Assembly (NCBI GenBank): GCA_030068145.1 | Contig: JAPJBO010000037.1 | Span: 321,001-385,000 of the forward strand | Direction of reading: 5' to 3' | Source of the DNA: Diplonema papillatum | Lineage: Eukaryota; Euglenozoa; Diplonemea; Diplonemida; Diplonemidae | Length of the DNA stretch: 64,000 bases | Shown here: positions 11,180-21,242 of the stretch, one piece after another | Layout: the number at the start of each line of letters is the position of its first letter | Numbering within the stretch: position 1 is the stretch's first letter | Made by a program: the position numbers and the translations under genes | The notes under the pieces: generated by a model | The model's database searches: none | What the model saw: only the letters and a program-made list of their open reading frames with translations | Told to the model about the DNA's origin: nothing

Positions 11180-11884
11180 TCACCCGCTTTTGAGAACACA
11201 GTGCTTACCAGGAAAACGCAGAATATCCCCCGCATCGCAGATGTCACACACGTCAGTTCGTCGGGACAGATGCTGAAACTTCGGATTCCGCATGCGCCGG
11301 TACGTAGTGTACGACACCTCATCCTGCAGGTCGCTCTCGTCGTACACAAGACGGTACGGTACCAAGAGGTTGTGTGCCGTGACAGGCTCTTCTTCTTCTT
11401 CTTTTGAAAGCCTCTTCAGTACCCTTGATGTTGGCGTGGAGAATTGGTCATGCTCCTGAGATACCTTTTCACGCATCTCTGGTGTGACAACTGTGGGCCT
11501 CCCGCCAACGCCAATCTCGGCAGCCTTTCCCCGGTTCTTCCAGAGATTGTCACCCACGACCATTCCAACAGCCCTGTACCGGGCACGTGCCCAGTCCAAA
11601 CCGCTCACGATGCGTCGCCGGCTCGCCTCGTCGTCAAGGCTGTTGAAGGCTTCTGAAAGCCTACCAGAAAGGCGCTTCCAGATGTCAACCTTCTCCTCCT
11701 CTGTCATTAGGGCGAGAAAGAAACCGATCAGGTCGTCACCAGAGACCTTTTCACAAAAGGTCCTGCTGGCTACGAGTCGTCTCTGCATGGACTGACCACG
11801 TCTTGTTTCCTCATGAAACGGCGATAACTTCTGCATTGCTCGCACCGATGACTCCACGAACTCCAGACCCGTGATCTTTGGCAT
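11180..11884 (-). CDS. Transposon-encoded protein, probable transposase part
   Basis: This 234-codon frame fills nearly the whole unique centre of the long-TIR element, which points to a transposition role. The residues are charged and helical, and the C-terminal part has TYRRMRNPKFQHLSRRTDVC followed by DIC, a CxxC pair that could begin a zinc-binding knuckle. I see no complete DDE catalytic triad in the visible residues, so this may be only the N-terminal part of a transposase, or a shortened non-autonomous copy. Codon use is less GC-rich than in the host genes nearby. Family uncertain. Confidence 0.5.
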   Translation of the reverse strand: MPKITGLEFVESSVRAMQKLSPFHEETRRGQSMQRRLVASRTFCEKVSGDDLIGFFLALMTEEEKVDIWKRLSGRLSEAFNSLDDEASRRRIVSGLDWARARYRAVGMVVGDNLWKNRGKAAEIGVGGRPTVVTPEMREKVSQEHDQFSTPTSRVLKRLSKEEEEEPVTAHNLLVPYRLVYDESDLQDEVSYTTYRRMRNPKFQHLSRRTDVCDICDAGDILRFPGKHCVLKSG

Positions 11885-12407
11885 TTTCCCCTCTCTTAGT
11901 TTCCGTTTTCCTGGGTCAACCTGTATTCTTAATTAGTACTGCTGGTAAAGGCAGGGTGCACCTGCTGCACCCACTCTATTTACAATGTGTGCCTGCCCAC
12001 TGCAGGCGCTGCAGGCGGGGTGGCCAAGTAGGGCTATCTGTGACCCCTGAGAACACTCTTCGGCTTCAAGAGGACCCGCTGGTGGCTATCTACAGCGGAA
12101 CACAGCCGATCTTGTCGTTGTGTAGTCTGGGTTTCCCGCTGGAGGCCAGAAGGTGTTTGACTAGCTTGAGTAGTGGCGAGGCTTTGAAAATGACCCCATT
12201 TTGGGGGCACACCCCCTCGCACTGAGAGCCCGCTCCGGGGCCCACCTGGGCCCACCTGGGCCCATTCGTGGGCCTTCAGAGACCCCTTTACCTCGACTCA
12301 GCCCGTCAAAAACCGTTTGGGACCCGTTTTGTGCCACACAGATGGGGGTTCGGGGCCAGTATGGAGTGACGTCTAAAAATATTTTATTAGTGCAAAGGGG
12401 GGGGGGG

Positions 12408-12748
12408 CAGCGCTCTTGTTAAGGATCAGCCACTTTGGCCGGATGGCCGGATAAACCAGACCCCCCCCCCCTCTACAGTGCAGTTGCCTTGGAGGCTGGG
12501 TGGTCAAATTCTCTAAGGTGAAATGGTCAAAATTCCCTGCCAAAAGTGGGCCCACAAAAATTTTCCAAAGTGTGGTATTTGGGGTATTTGGGGCAAAAAA
12601 AAATTTTTTTTTTCTGACCGCCCACCGTGGTGACCACCTTAGAGTGTGACACGTAGCGTCTCCCCCCTCCACAGTGAAAATAGCCTGAGGGGGGGGGGGG
12701 GGGTCAGCCGGCTGATGGATGGATGGATGGTTCTTAACAAGATGCCTG
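12408..12748. mobile_element. Nested hAT-like MITE in a G-run
   Basis: It begins CAGCGCTCTTGTTAAGG and ends with the inverse of CAGGCATCTTGTTAAGA. The element is 341 bp, with 11 G on the left and 13 G on the right, consistent with an 8-bp target duplication made of G. It interrupts the right inverted repeat of the older long-TIR transposon, so it inserted later. Confidence 0.6.
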
Positions 12749-12790
12749 GGGGGGGGGGGGGTTTGGCATCGTCTCATATATATACACACA

Positions 12791-13200
12791 ACCCGGCAAC
12801 GGCCGTACGAGTATTTGGTGGAAAAGGTCCGAAGTCGCTTCAAGCAAGCGGCCGCTGAGAACCGGCTGCCTCTGCCAACCATGCGGCGCGGGGTGGCGGA
12901 GGGCCTGCCGCGTCGTCCGGTGGGAGGGCGGGGCCGGGTTCTCCGCCGCCCGCCCACAACTCGTTGCAGCAGCAGCAGCCGGCTGAGCCACCCGCACGCT
13001 CCCCCGTCGCAGGCGACCAACCACTCGGGGTCCACCGCCTCCGGCAGCGCGGCCACCGCCCTCCACTCGTCGGACGCCGCGTCCCTGCGGGACTCCCGCT
13101 CACCCAACCCGCGCCACAACCCACGCCCACACCCCCTCCACCCTGCCAGCCCTGCACCGGCAGGCCCAGACGTACCAGAAGTCCCCTACCATCTGGACTC
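12791..13200 (+). pseudogene. Upstream partial copy of SAM-WW exon 2
   Basis: It repeats the first ~400 bases of exon 2 (RQRPYEYLVEKVRSRFKQ onward). Apart from the transposon inserted in its left flank, the duplicated unit (10561 to 13210) is about 601 bp. The acceptor here reads CACAA where the intact copy has CACAG, and a short deletion shifts the later frame. An open frame happens to run from 12719 through this copy into the real exon, so a single-exon reading is formally possible but less likely. Confidence 0.7.
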
Positions 13201-13361
13201 CAGACTTTCGTCGCCACCCGAGCTGATTGCTCGCCCGAGATATTGCCAACGATACCTCTTTCCAACCCCCCCAAAAAAGATTTCCGAATATTCTTCCAAA
13301 ATTCTGAAGAAAGCAGGTGACATTTTCTCGAGACCACTTTATTCACGCTCTATACACACAG

Positions 13362-14590
13362 CCCGGCAACGGCCGTACGAGTATTTGGTGGAAAAGGTCC
13401 GAAGCCGCTTCAAGCAAGCGGCCGCTGAGAACCGGCTGCCTCTGCCAACCAGTGCCGGAGCTGCGGCGCGGGGTGGCGGAGGGCCTGCCGCGTCGTCCGG
13501 TGGGAGGGCGGGGCCGGGTTCTCCGCCGCCCGCCCACAACTCGTTGCAGCAGCAGCAGCCGGCTGCTCGCCCGGGGAGCCACCCGCACGCTCCCCCGTCG
13601 CAGGCGACCAACCACTCGGGGTCCACCGCCTCCGGCAGCGCGGCCACCGCCCTCCACTCGTCGGACGCCGCGTCCCTGCGGGACTCCCGCTCACCCGACC
13701 CGCGCCACAACCCTCGCCCCACCCCCTCCACCCTGCCAGCCCCCCTCCGGCAAGGGAAGGCGTACCAGAAGTCCCCGCCGGCGTCGCCCCTCGACGGACG
13801 GGCCGGCAGCAGCGGCGGCGGCGGCGAAATCGCCCAGCTGCTCGAAGAGGTGCAGGTGCTCAAGCGGACGGTCCAGGAGCAGGTCGACAACCACAAGCGC
13901 CTGATCGGGCTCCAGCGGGAGCAGCAGAGCGTCATCGACGAGTTTCTCGCCAGCCAGGAGTCGAGCCAGCGGCAGCGGAAGCCGCGTGATGACCAAGCCT
14001 CGCTGCTTTCAGACAAGCAGTGGCACGGTTCAGTGGCCGATGGGCAAGTCAACCCGGCAGCACTGTCATACGACGTTCTGCCTTCGTCGCAGCCGCGTTC
14101 GCAAGGCATTGAGTCGTGGTTGGGTTCCCTCGGGTTGGCTGACTACATCGAGGTGTTCCACCGGCACGAGATCGACTTCCATTCCGCCGTGTTGCTCGAC
14201 GATGGAGACCTGGTCCGCATGGGAGTCGCCGCCCTTGGGCCCCGGAAAACGATCTTGCGGGCAATCGAGGACCTGCAGGCGGCATCCCACACGCCGCCGC
14301 CGGCCCTGGGGTACCACAGGGCGGACCGGCAGCCGTCCTCTTCGCCGCCGCCGTCGGGCGGCCATGCGTCCGCGTGGAGCGCGCACGTAGACCCGGCGTC
14401 GCAGCGGGTCTACTACCACAACTTCGGCACGGGCGAGTCGCGGTGGGACGCACCGCCTGCCTTCGAGCACCGCACCCCACCCAGGGGACGCTCTTCGCCT
14501 TACTACTCAGCTGGTGCACGGCCTGTGTCCCCTCTCGATGCTCACCCATACCTTCGTGGGTCCGGTGAGTTCTTGGATGACATCCTTTAG
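13362..14590 (+). CDS. Coiled-coil/SAM/WW protein, exon 2
   Basis: The acceptor CACAG ends at 13361, and the phase fits the exon 1 donor at 9986. Order of parts: basic helical start; Gly/Pro/Ser-rich linker with a short Q-run; coiled coil at 13829-13975 (IAQLLEEVQVLKRTVQEQVD onward); SAM domain at 14105-14275 (IESWLGSLGLADYIEVF ... ILRAIEDL); WW domain at 14371-14466 with both tryptophans and the YYHN core. SAM domains mediate self-association and WW domains bind proline motifs, so a cytoplasmic scaffold role is inferred. The frame stops at 14590, but a consensus donor GTGAGT at 14565 may instead join it to an unseen exon. About 530 residues with exon 1. Confidence 0.8.
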
Positions 14591-16250
14591 TCTAGAAGGC
14601 TGACCTTCAGGCGTCTCAGCACCTTTGATTGTCATCGCAACGCGTCTACTACCATTGATTTCGGCGGCGGAGATTTTGAGTACGTTCGGCCTGGCGAACA
14701 CTAGGCCTGTATCTTCTCGATGCTCACCCATACCTCCGTGGGTCCGGTGAGTTCTTGGATGACATCCTTTAGTCCAGAAGTCTGACCTTCAGGCGTCTCA
14801 GCTCCTTTGATTGTCATCCAGCACCTTTGATTGTCATCGCAACGCGTCTACTACCATTGATTTCGGCGGCGGAGATTTCCAGTACGTTCGGCCCGGCGTA
14901 CACAAGGCCTGTATCTTCTCGATGCTCACCCATACCTTCGTGCGTCGGGTGAGTTCCTGGAAGACATCCTGTAGTCTAGAAGTATGACCCTCAGGCGTCT
15001 CAGCTAGTGATAGTCCACCTTTAATCGTCGTCGCAACGCGTCTACTACCATTGACTGCGGCAGCTTCCCAGTGGAACATTCGGCCTGCCTGCGCCTGTAT
15101 CCTCTCTCGATGCTCACCCATACCTTCGTGGGACCGGCGAGTTCTTGGATGACATCCTGTAGTCTAGAAGTATGACCTCAGGCGTCTCAGCTAGTGATAG
15201 TCCACCTTTAATCGTCGTCGCAACGCGTCTACTACCATTGACTGCGGCAGCTTCCCAGTGAAACATTCGGCCTGCCTGCGCCTGTATCCTCTCTCGATGC
15301 TCACCCATACCTTCGTGGGACCGGCGACTTCTTGGATGACATCCTGTAGTCTAGAAGTATGACCCTCAGGCGTCTCAGTACTTTTGATTGTCATCACAAC
15401 GCGTCTACTACCATTGACTTCGGCAGCGGAGACTCCCAGTACGTTCAGCCTGGCGAACACTAGCCTGAATCTTCGCAGATACTCAGTGATACTCACTGAT
15501 GATGATCACCGATACCTTCGTGGACCGGCGAGTTCTTGGATGGCATCCTGCAGTCTAGAAGTATGACCCTCAGGCGTCTCAGTACTTTTGATTGGCACGC
15601 AGCCCGTCTACTACCGTTGACTTCGGCAGCGGAGGCTCCCAGTACGTTCGGCCTGGCGAACACTAGGCCTGATGCTCTCTCACTGACGTGGGTCTGGCGA
15701 GTTCTTGGATGAATTCCTGTAGCCAAGGACAGGTGGAAGCGATGGTGGGGCCATCAGGCCTCTCAGCCTCTCTGCGGTCCACCTTTGATTTGATCGCCGT
15801 CGCAACGAGCTTCTACCATTGACTTCGGCAGCGAGATGCCCAGTGAGACGGGAGGGATGTTTCCGCGTCTCCTACCATACTGCTTGCGAACACTAGTCTC
15901 CACCTCGGGGAAGTGAATCGCCTCAGTACTCAGCTGCGGCACAGCCTGTATCCTCTGGATGCTCGTACCTTTCGTTGGGTCCCCATTGGGCGAGTTCTTG
16001 GATGAATTCCTGTAGCCAAGGACAGAGTGGAGGTGATGGTGGGGCCATCAGGCCTCTCAGCCTCTCTACGCACCTTTGATCGGCGTCGCAAGGAGCTTCT
16101 GCCATTGACTTTGGCAGCGGAGATGTAGACCCCACCTCGGGGAAGTGAATCGCCTTAGTACTCAGCTGCGGCACGGCCTGTATCCTCTGGAAGCTCGTAC
16201 CTTTCGTTGGTCCCCATTGGGCGAGTTCTTGCGGACGGCCCCTCAGGTGA
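14510..16250 (+). repeat. ~190-bp minisatellite built from the SAM-WW exon end and splice donor
   Basis: Roughly nine units, growing more diverged to the right. Each carries GATGCTCACCCATACC, then CGTGGGTCCGGTGAGTTCTT and later CGTCTACTACCATTGA. The first unit overlaps the last coding bases of the SAM-WW exon, so the exon's 3' edge and its GTGAGT donor have been amplified as a tandem array. From about 15700 the units are rearranged and longer. No other coding sequence is seen. Confidence 0.8.
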
Positions 16251-16490
16251 CACCACTGTTTATCTTTGGCCATTCTTCAACCATCTTGTAGCCACGGCTC
16301 TCGCCGGCCCGGGTCCAGTGTTCGCGCTAAGGAACAAGGCAGCCGAATTCGGCCGGAGAAAATAAACTGAAAACCCGAAAGCCGAACGGCCGATAATCGG
16401 CCGGCTGAGTTTTAGAAAGTCTGCCGTTCAGACCAATTCATGCCTCCGGGGCCACTGTTGAAAATTTTGCTCTGAAAAACCCCCGGGGGA

Positions 16491-16774
16491 AAATACGCGA
16501 CGTAGCTGCTTCGACTCCGAATGGAAGGGAGGAAAGATAGAGGTAAGGGGCAAACACAATACAAACACAATCTGTTTTGTTCTTCGCTTACACCGTGTGT
16601 TGTTTTCTCACTCAGGACTTTGACCTGTTGTGTTTGTGTGATTTGTCGTTTAGGGGTAGACCCGCATGACCTCACGGCCGTTCAACACTTGGTTCGGTCG
16701 TTGCAGCACTTGGGATCCCTTCTGTTCTTTGTCGGGCAGCGTCGTCGAGCATTTCCTTTCAAGCTGGCGCTTAT
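16491..16774 (-). mobile_element. M2 element nested in the hAT-like MITE
   Basis: A full M2 copy in reverse orientation. On this strand its leader end is followed by an A-run, giving the look of a poly(A)-tailed SINE. Its presence inside the MITE dates it as the later insertion. Confidence 0.75.
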
Positions 16775-16792
16775 GCAAAAAAGAAGGGCAAA

Positions 16793-16886
16793 ATTCGCTT
16801 ATAACCAAAAGTCAAATTTTTGTTTCGCTTATATCCAAGTTTGGATATAAGCGAAACGAAAATTTGATTTTTGGATATCAGCGAAT
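16793..16886. repeat. Near-perfect hairpin, ~45-bp arms
   Basis: Two inverted arms, ATTCGCTTATAACCAAAAGT and its near-inverse ending at 16886, meet at a tiny loop near TCCAAGTTTGGA. The tip of M2 (GCTTAT) recurs within the arms. The hairpin may be a foldback formed from an element end. Confidence 0.7.
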
Positions 16887-16969
16887 TTTTCCCAAAAAAG
16901 CAAACCCCCCCCCCCGCTGCGAAATTAATCGGCCGGCAAGCCGGAGATAGCGCGCACACTGCCCGGGTC

Positions 16970-18543
16970 CGGGAAAAAAAGAACACGATGCCAAAATGGG
17001 CTCAGCAACGCTGCTCGCCATTCACAACCGCGACCCGCCAGGGCACCCCAGAAAATCACTCCCCCCTGAGCTGCGGACAGCAGCAACAGCAAAACAAGCA
17101 ATAAACTACGAAATTAAAGTACAGTCTCATTGAGAGCCAAGCAAATAGCAACAATGATGAAAGTCAGGCCAGGCACGACCAGCTTGATATGAAATTTTGC
17201 GTGGTGTCAAACACGCGACACAACCTGAGAAAAGACAGAACGTGTGATTCACACGTAAGTACAATTAAATTCCATACATAACAAGTGAAGTCACGTGTAG
17301 TTCTCAGAACAAATTGTCTGCAGGCACTCAGGTTCTGCGTTGATGATGGTTTGCCTTGTGTCTGCTTTGAAGGACCGAAACACGGTGCGGATAGGACCAG
17401 TGAGTTGTAGGCATCGCCATTCCTAGCAGGTTCTTGCAAGCCACCATTCCAGTAGGACACTTCGCGTATGCGACACGCTGCCCTTAGCTGGTAGGATTAC
17501 TTCCTCGCTCTGGTTGCATGGGTCCAGGCTGTACCACTACGAAGAAGCTGCCAGGCAAACTAGATTCACATCGGGGACCTGCCTGCATAGTATCCAAACT
17601 CGTAGTGCGGCCGCAGGCTGCCCGCACCTTGGGCCGTTCGGTAACGCACGAAAGGCGCGTACAAAGCAAACCAGCCACTGCACCCCTTCATCGTGAATGA
17701 GAGGACGGGTGCCTTGCAGGGGGGGCTAAACGGGGGGAAAGGAAGAAGAAGAAGTGTTTTTGGGAAAGTGACACTCAGGTTCTGCGCTGATGAGGCTCCC
17801 GCCTCACGTTTCGAAACACGGTGCAGATAGGACCAGTGGCGGTGTTGAGCACCATGTCCTCGCAATCCCTCCAACCCCCGCTTTTTCTCCTATGTTTTTG
17901 CAGGTCTTCTGCAGGGCCTTAGGTGCGACAGTGTCCCTTTTTGTCACGGTGTGGATTATAGTATGGAGACCTGAAGCTTGTATGCAAATCGATGGAAGCA
18001 GCCATGTGTAGAAACCCAATCAACGGCCGCTCAAACAAAGTACCAACGGCTGGCACGAAACAGTAAGCTCGTGCAGACAAGGTGGGAATTGCCAAGGTGA
18101 GCTTTTGCGATGCATGTGGTCATGGTCACAGGAGGAGGAAAGGGAGAAAGGTTTATGGGCAGAAAGAATTCTGGCACAAGAAACCCCTGAACTTTCGAAA
18201 AACTACGCTCCCACTCAGAACTCGCATTCTGCCACAAGGGTTGTATCACGCACGTCGTACGTTGCCAGGATCGTTTCTGCACACGACCCCTCCCCCTTCC
18301 CACCTTTGGCTCTTCTTCTATTTCTCATTTTTCCCTTCGAAGAAGGCTCGATGCCAGCACAGCATCACATGCAGTGTTCTGCTCAAAGATTAAACGAAGA
18401 CTTCCCTCTCTGGCCCGCACGGAGTTGGCTTTCTATAACCAGCGACCGACGTGCGACGATTTTGTTGCCGGCTTTCTCCCTCCTCGGAGAGATGGTCCCT
18501 TCACTCCACCTCGTCTCTCTCTCCCGCTCTCTTCTCTTTTTGT
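16970..18543. other. Intergenic with R4 fragments
   Basis: R4 pieces lie at 17310-17460, 17510-17600 and 17765-17880, each with TCTGC/GCACTCAGGTTCTGCG-like cores. The CT-rich repeat near 18483 precedes an M1 copy. No gene is supported. Confidence 0.45.
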
Positions 18544-18757
18544 ATAAGCACCTGCTTTGTAGGAAATACTCGAGGCGGCTGCCAGCTGCAAAAGATCAAA
18601 GGAGGTAAATGTGCTGTACCCCACACGAAACGCAGGTGAATCTGGGTTCAGTGGCGGGAGTAAGCGTTCAACAAAAAAGACCCACTTTGTGGTTGTATTG
18701 TTTCTCCCCCCTCTAGCCTCCTTCGAAGTATTCACAAGACAGCCCCTCGAGTATTTT
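18544..18757 (+). mobile_element. M1 element, full length
   Basis: 214 bp with leader, both inverted blocks and the usual T-rich sequence before it. Confidence 0.8.
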
Positions 18758-19059
18758 TGTGCGTCAACTCCGACAGTGCAACTGCGAGAATATTCTGCCG
18801 TGTGCGTGTAGTAAAGGAGGGGGGCCCGAATAATAACAGTTATTTGACACACGTCTGGTTACCTAAAAACACTACCACTACTTGATCCTGCAACTGTTCG
18901 GCTACCCGGAAGTCTTTTTGGTATTCGACAAATAGAATAATAAATAACGCTAATAAAACAGGTGTTATTATTCGACCTCTCCCTTTAGCGAGAAGAGCGA
19001 GAGTGGGTGAAAGAGGGACATCCCATCTTACGAACCAGACGCGGGCAACTGGCTGCATA

Positions 19060-19335
19060 CGACTGAACGGATCGAACAGGAGTTAACCCTGTCTCCTGAA
19101 GCTGCGTCGCATTGCCTTGCCGCTGTCCATCACGGTAGTCACCTGGCGACTAATGCAGGCCGCCACTGCAGATATTCTGCATGCCATCACGGCCCACCGC
19201 GTTGCACCACGGTCTATCAGGTACACCTAAGGCACCATTACCACTGTTCATAGAGCACAGGTCTCGACGCTGATGCCCAGCAAACCGGGCCACCTTGCAA
19301 CCTGAGCTCTGGATCGAACCACGAGTTTTTGTGTC
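19060..19335 (-). pseudogene. SSU (18S-like) rRNA fragment
   Basis: Read on the minus strand from 19335, it contains AACTCGTGGTTCGATCCAGA, equivalent to the AGCTCGTAGTTGGATC stretch of eukaryotic SSU, and then GGTGGCCCGGTTTGCTGGGC. This is shared with the plus-strand fragment at 58.9 kb. The following ~200 bases probably belong to the variable V4 region, but I cannot confirm where homology ends. Repeat R5 adjoins it at 19330. Confidence 0.65.
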
Positions 19336-19440
19336 CAACAAATGCAATTTGTCAAGAGAAAAAAATCGATCGATGGCAGCGTACTGTCCTCACACCCGTT
19401 AGATGAACAAAAACAGGTTTGAAGGAAGTGCGCACAAAAC
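19330..19440 (+). repeat. Dispersed repeat R5, second copy
   Basis: Closely matches 7630-7745, including TTTTTGTGTCCAACAAATGC and ATCGATCGATGGCAGCGTAC. A related CAGCGTACTGCATG segment occurs near 33360 and 43998. Confidence 0.65.
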
Positions 19441-19615
19441 AAGTAGCATTCAAATACGCTATTGGTGCAGGAATTGCGGCGGGATCATCGAGCTGCGTAC
19501 AATTGAAGGAGGAGATGCACCCCCCGCGTTTAAATGCGAGCACGCCCGCTGCACGGGTGCCGAGCTATGCGTGTTCTGCGTACTGTAGAGCCAGAAGGCT
19601 TACGGGTCTACCTGG

Positions 19616-20035
19616 CTACCGATTTTTCCAAACCAAAGCATCAAGGCGTGGCGTGCCTTGGGGCTTGGCGCTTTGCGCTGAAACACGACGCCCCGTAGAA
19701 ACGATGCAAGTGGAAGCGCTTCTGCTCGCGAAGTTCTCGATCTTGACGACTCCGTCCACAAGAACTGTCATCATACCAGTAGAGTAGTCGATCAGGTGCT
19801 CCACAAAGTAGAAACGATTCAGCTCGAGAGGCATGTCGACGTTAACGTGGGTAATCGATAAAAAATCTAGCCCCGTTGATGTCAGATACATCGTCCAACA
19901 CGAACCGTGGTCGGTTTGGAGAATGTCGATGCCGGGAGGAGACGCGGTGTCGCTCATGGCAATGTGGTAAGAGACGGACGTGTATTTCTCGAGAACCGAT
20001 GTGAAAATGCTGTAGGACGGGGCCATCGGCCACAC
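19616..20035 (-). CDS. Possible exon of a lectin-like (concanavalin A-fold) protein
   Basis: This frame of about 139 codons has the look of real protein. Alternating hydrophobic strands lead to RFYFVEHLIDYSTGMMTVLV and then DGVVKIENF, a pattern seen in laminin-G/glucanase-type beta sandwiches (bulky strand, turn with D and G, VDG). No signal peptide is seen and the true exon edges are unknown. The frame stops at a GTAG that could instead be a donor. Codon use is less GC-biased than in the other genes, so it may be transferred or decaying. Function not assigned. Confidence 0.35.
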   Translation of the reverse strand: MWPMAPSYSIFTSVLEKYTSVSYHIAMSDTASPPGIDILQTDHGSCWTMYLTSTGLDFLSITHVNVDMPLELNRFYFVEHLIDYSTGMMTVLVDGVVKIENFASRSASTCIVSTGRRVSAQSAKPQGTPRLDALVWKNR

Positions 20036-20120
20036 GGCAGTGCGGACGGGGGGTTTGTGGCTTTGTGCTCACCCCCGACTCCAGCTTTTTGCATGCTGCG
20101 GCTGGCCGTTGCGCTCCGAG

Positions 20121-20262
20121 CAGGGCTTACGCTCCACGTGTGGAACGTGTGGATTTCCACACGTTAATTCTTTTTGGATTTTGTTCCCCCACGTGTGGAT
20201 CCACAGGTACCACACGTGGATATTGATTTATTGGTTCACATGCAGGGGAGTCTAGGCCCGCA
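20121..20262 (+). mobile_element. CACGTG-rich TIR element, short relative of 37937-38239
   Basis: It starts CAGGGCTTACGCTCC as in the 38-kb MITE and is full of CACGTGTGG palindromic words. The right end (GGAGTCTAGGCCCG) is diverged and no target duplication is evident. Confidence 0.5.
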
Positions 20263-20655
20263 CAGCCAGGTGTCGCCAAGTCAGTAGCGACACTATTATC
20301 TTGTGCCGTCGCACATGAGGGGAAAGGTTTTTTTTTTTACCAAACATGCAATGTTGGAGGAAATAAGAAAGCGTCACAGGCCTTCCACGGCGTTTCCTTG
20401 CGCTCTGTACCAAGAAACAAACGTCCAGGGCAAAGCGTTCAACGAAAAACAATTCCCCCCCCTCATCATTTTCCGGTATCAACCGTGGTTAGCCAGTGAC
20501 GCGTCTTATTTCCCCTCGAACCTTAAGCCCATACGTGGACCACACGTATGCTTATCCGTGTGGTCCGTGTACTTAAAAGTTCCCAGTGCTTAGCGGCTTT
20601 ATCACATGGGTGGCCCTGAGATTACCCCCCTCAGGTGACACCACTTTATCTTTGC

Positions 20656-20837
20656 ACAAGCACCTGCTTTGTAGGAAGTGCTTGAGGAGACTGCCGGTTG
20701 CAATAGATCAAAGGAGGTAAATGTGCTGTAGCCCACACGAAACACCGGTAAAGCTGGGTTTAGTGGCGGGCGTAAGCGTTCAACAACCCCCTCTAGCCTC
20801 CTTCGAAATGAGCACAAGGCAGTCCCTCGAATATTTT
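20656..20837 (+). mobile_element. M1 element with internal deletion
   Basis: Both ends are present, but about 30 bases before the CCCCCTCTAGCC segment are missing. Confidence 0.7.
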
Positions 20838-21240
20838 AGCCGTACTTCAACCTTCTTCTTCGGGGAAACGAGCCAGGGGGGAGGCCTCATTCCACCACCA
20901 TTCAGAAAGCACAAAACCCAGCCGAAGACACAGTCGTACTTCCGCTCTGCAGCGCTCTTCTTGGTCTCCATCTGCGTTCGCCTTCCCGTTTGTCTGGTTT
21001 GCCCATCGCTGTCATTTCGGGTCGGCCCTTGATTTCCTGGAAAGGGATGACAGGGATCGGAGGTCAAGTACACTTGTTGGGACCAAAGATGGCGATCTAT
21101 GCCTATGATGGCGGCGTTCGAGGAAATTCCGCTTCCTCAGCCTTCCGTGCAGATTCCTACACGTGCTGGGAACGTCGCACAAACCCGCGTCGTGCCCGAC
21201 ACAAAACTGGGGTATATGACACACCGTTTTTCGTAATACC
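20838..21240. other. Intergenic
   Basis: No gene, RNA or named repeat seen. Confidence 0.4.
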
Positions 21241-21242
21241 AA

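Larger units (their letters stand above)
10727..12776. mobile_element. DNA transposon with ~430-bp terminal inverted repeats
   Basis: The left arm, about 10731-11168, is matched in inverse by 11950-12407 plus the outer tip at 12762-12772 (TTTGGCATCGT). The tip reads CGATGCCAAA followed by a C-run and TTTGCACTAATAAAA. The unique centre holds one minus-strand frame. The paralogous sequence at 13346-13366 lacks the element and reads GCTCTATACACACA, giving an unoccupied target. The flanks here show TATA on both sides, so a TA or TATA duplication is likely. A second element (12408-12748) sits in the G-run of the right arm. Superfamily not assigned. Confidence 0.75.
16316..16961. mobile_element. 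hAT-like MITE with perfect 8-bp target duplication
   Basis: The ends are CAGTGTTCGCGCTA and the inverse of CAGTGTGCGCGCTA. The flanking octamer CCCGGGTC is present on both sides (16308-16315 and 16962-16969). The 646-bp element has no transposase frame. It contains an M2 copy on the minus strand and a long hairpin. Terminal CAGTG and an 8-bp duplication fit the hAT superfamily. Confidence 0.8.

Noticed and set aside
12719-13361. Single uninterrupted SAM-WW frame starting at 12719
   Set aside because: It would begin inside transposon sequence, use a frame-shifted echo of exon 2 and ignore a phase-matched splice. Kept only as an alternative.
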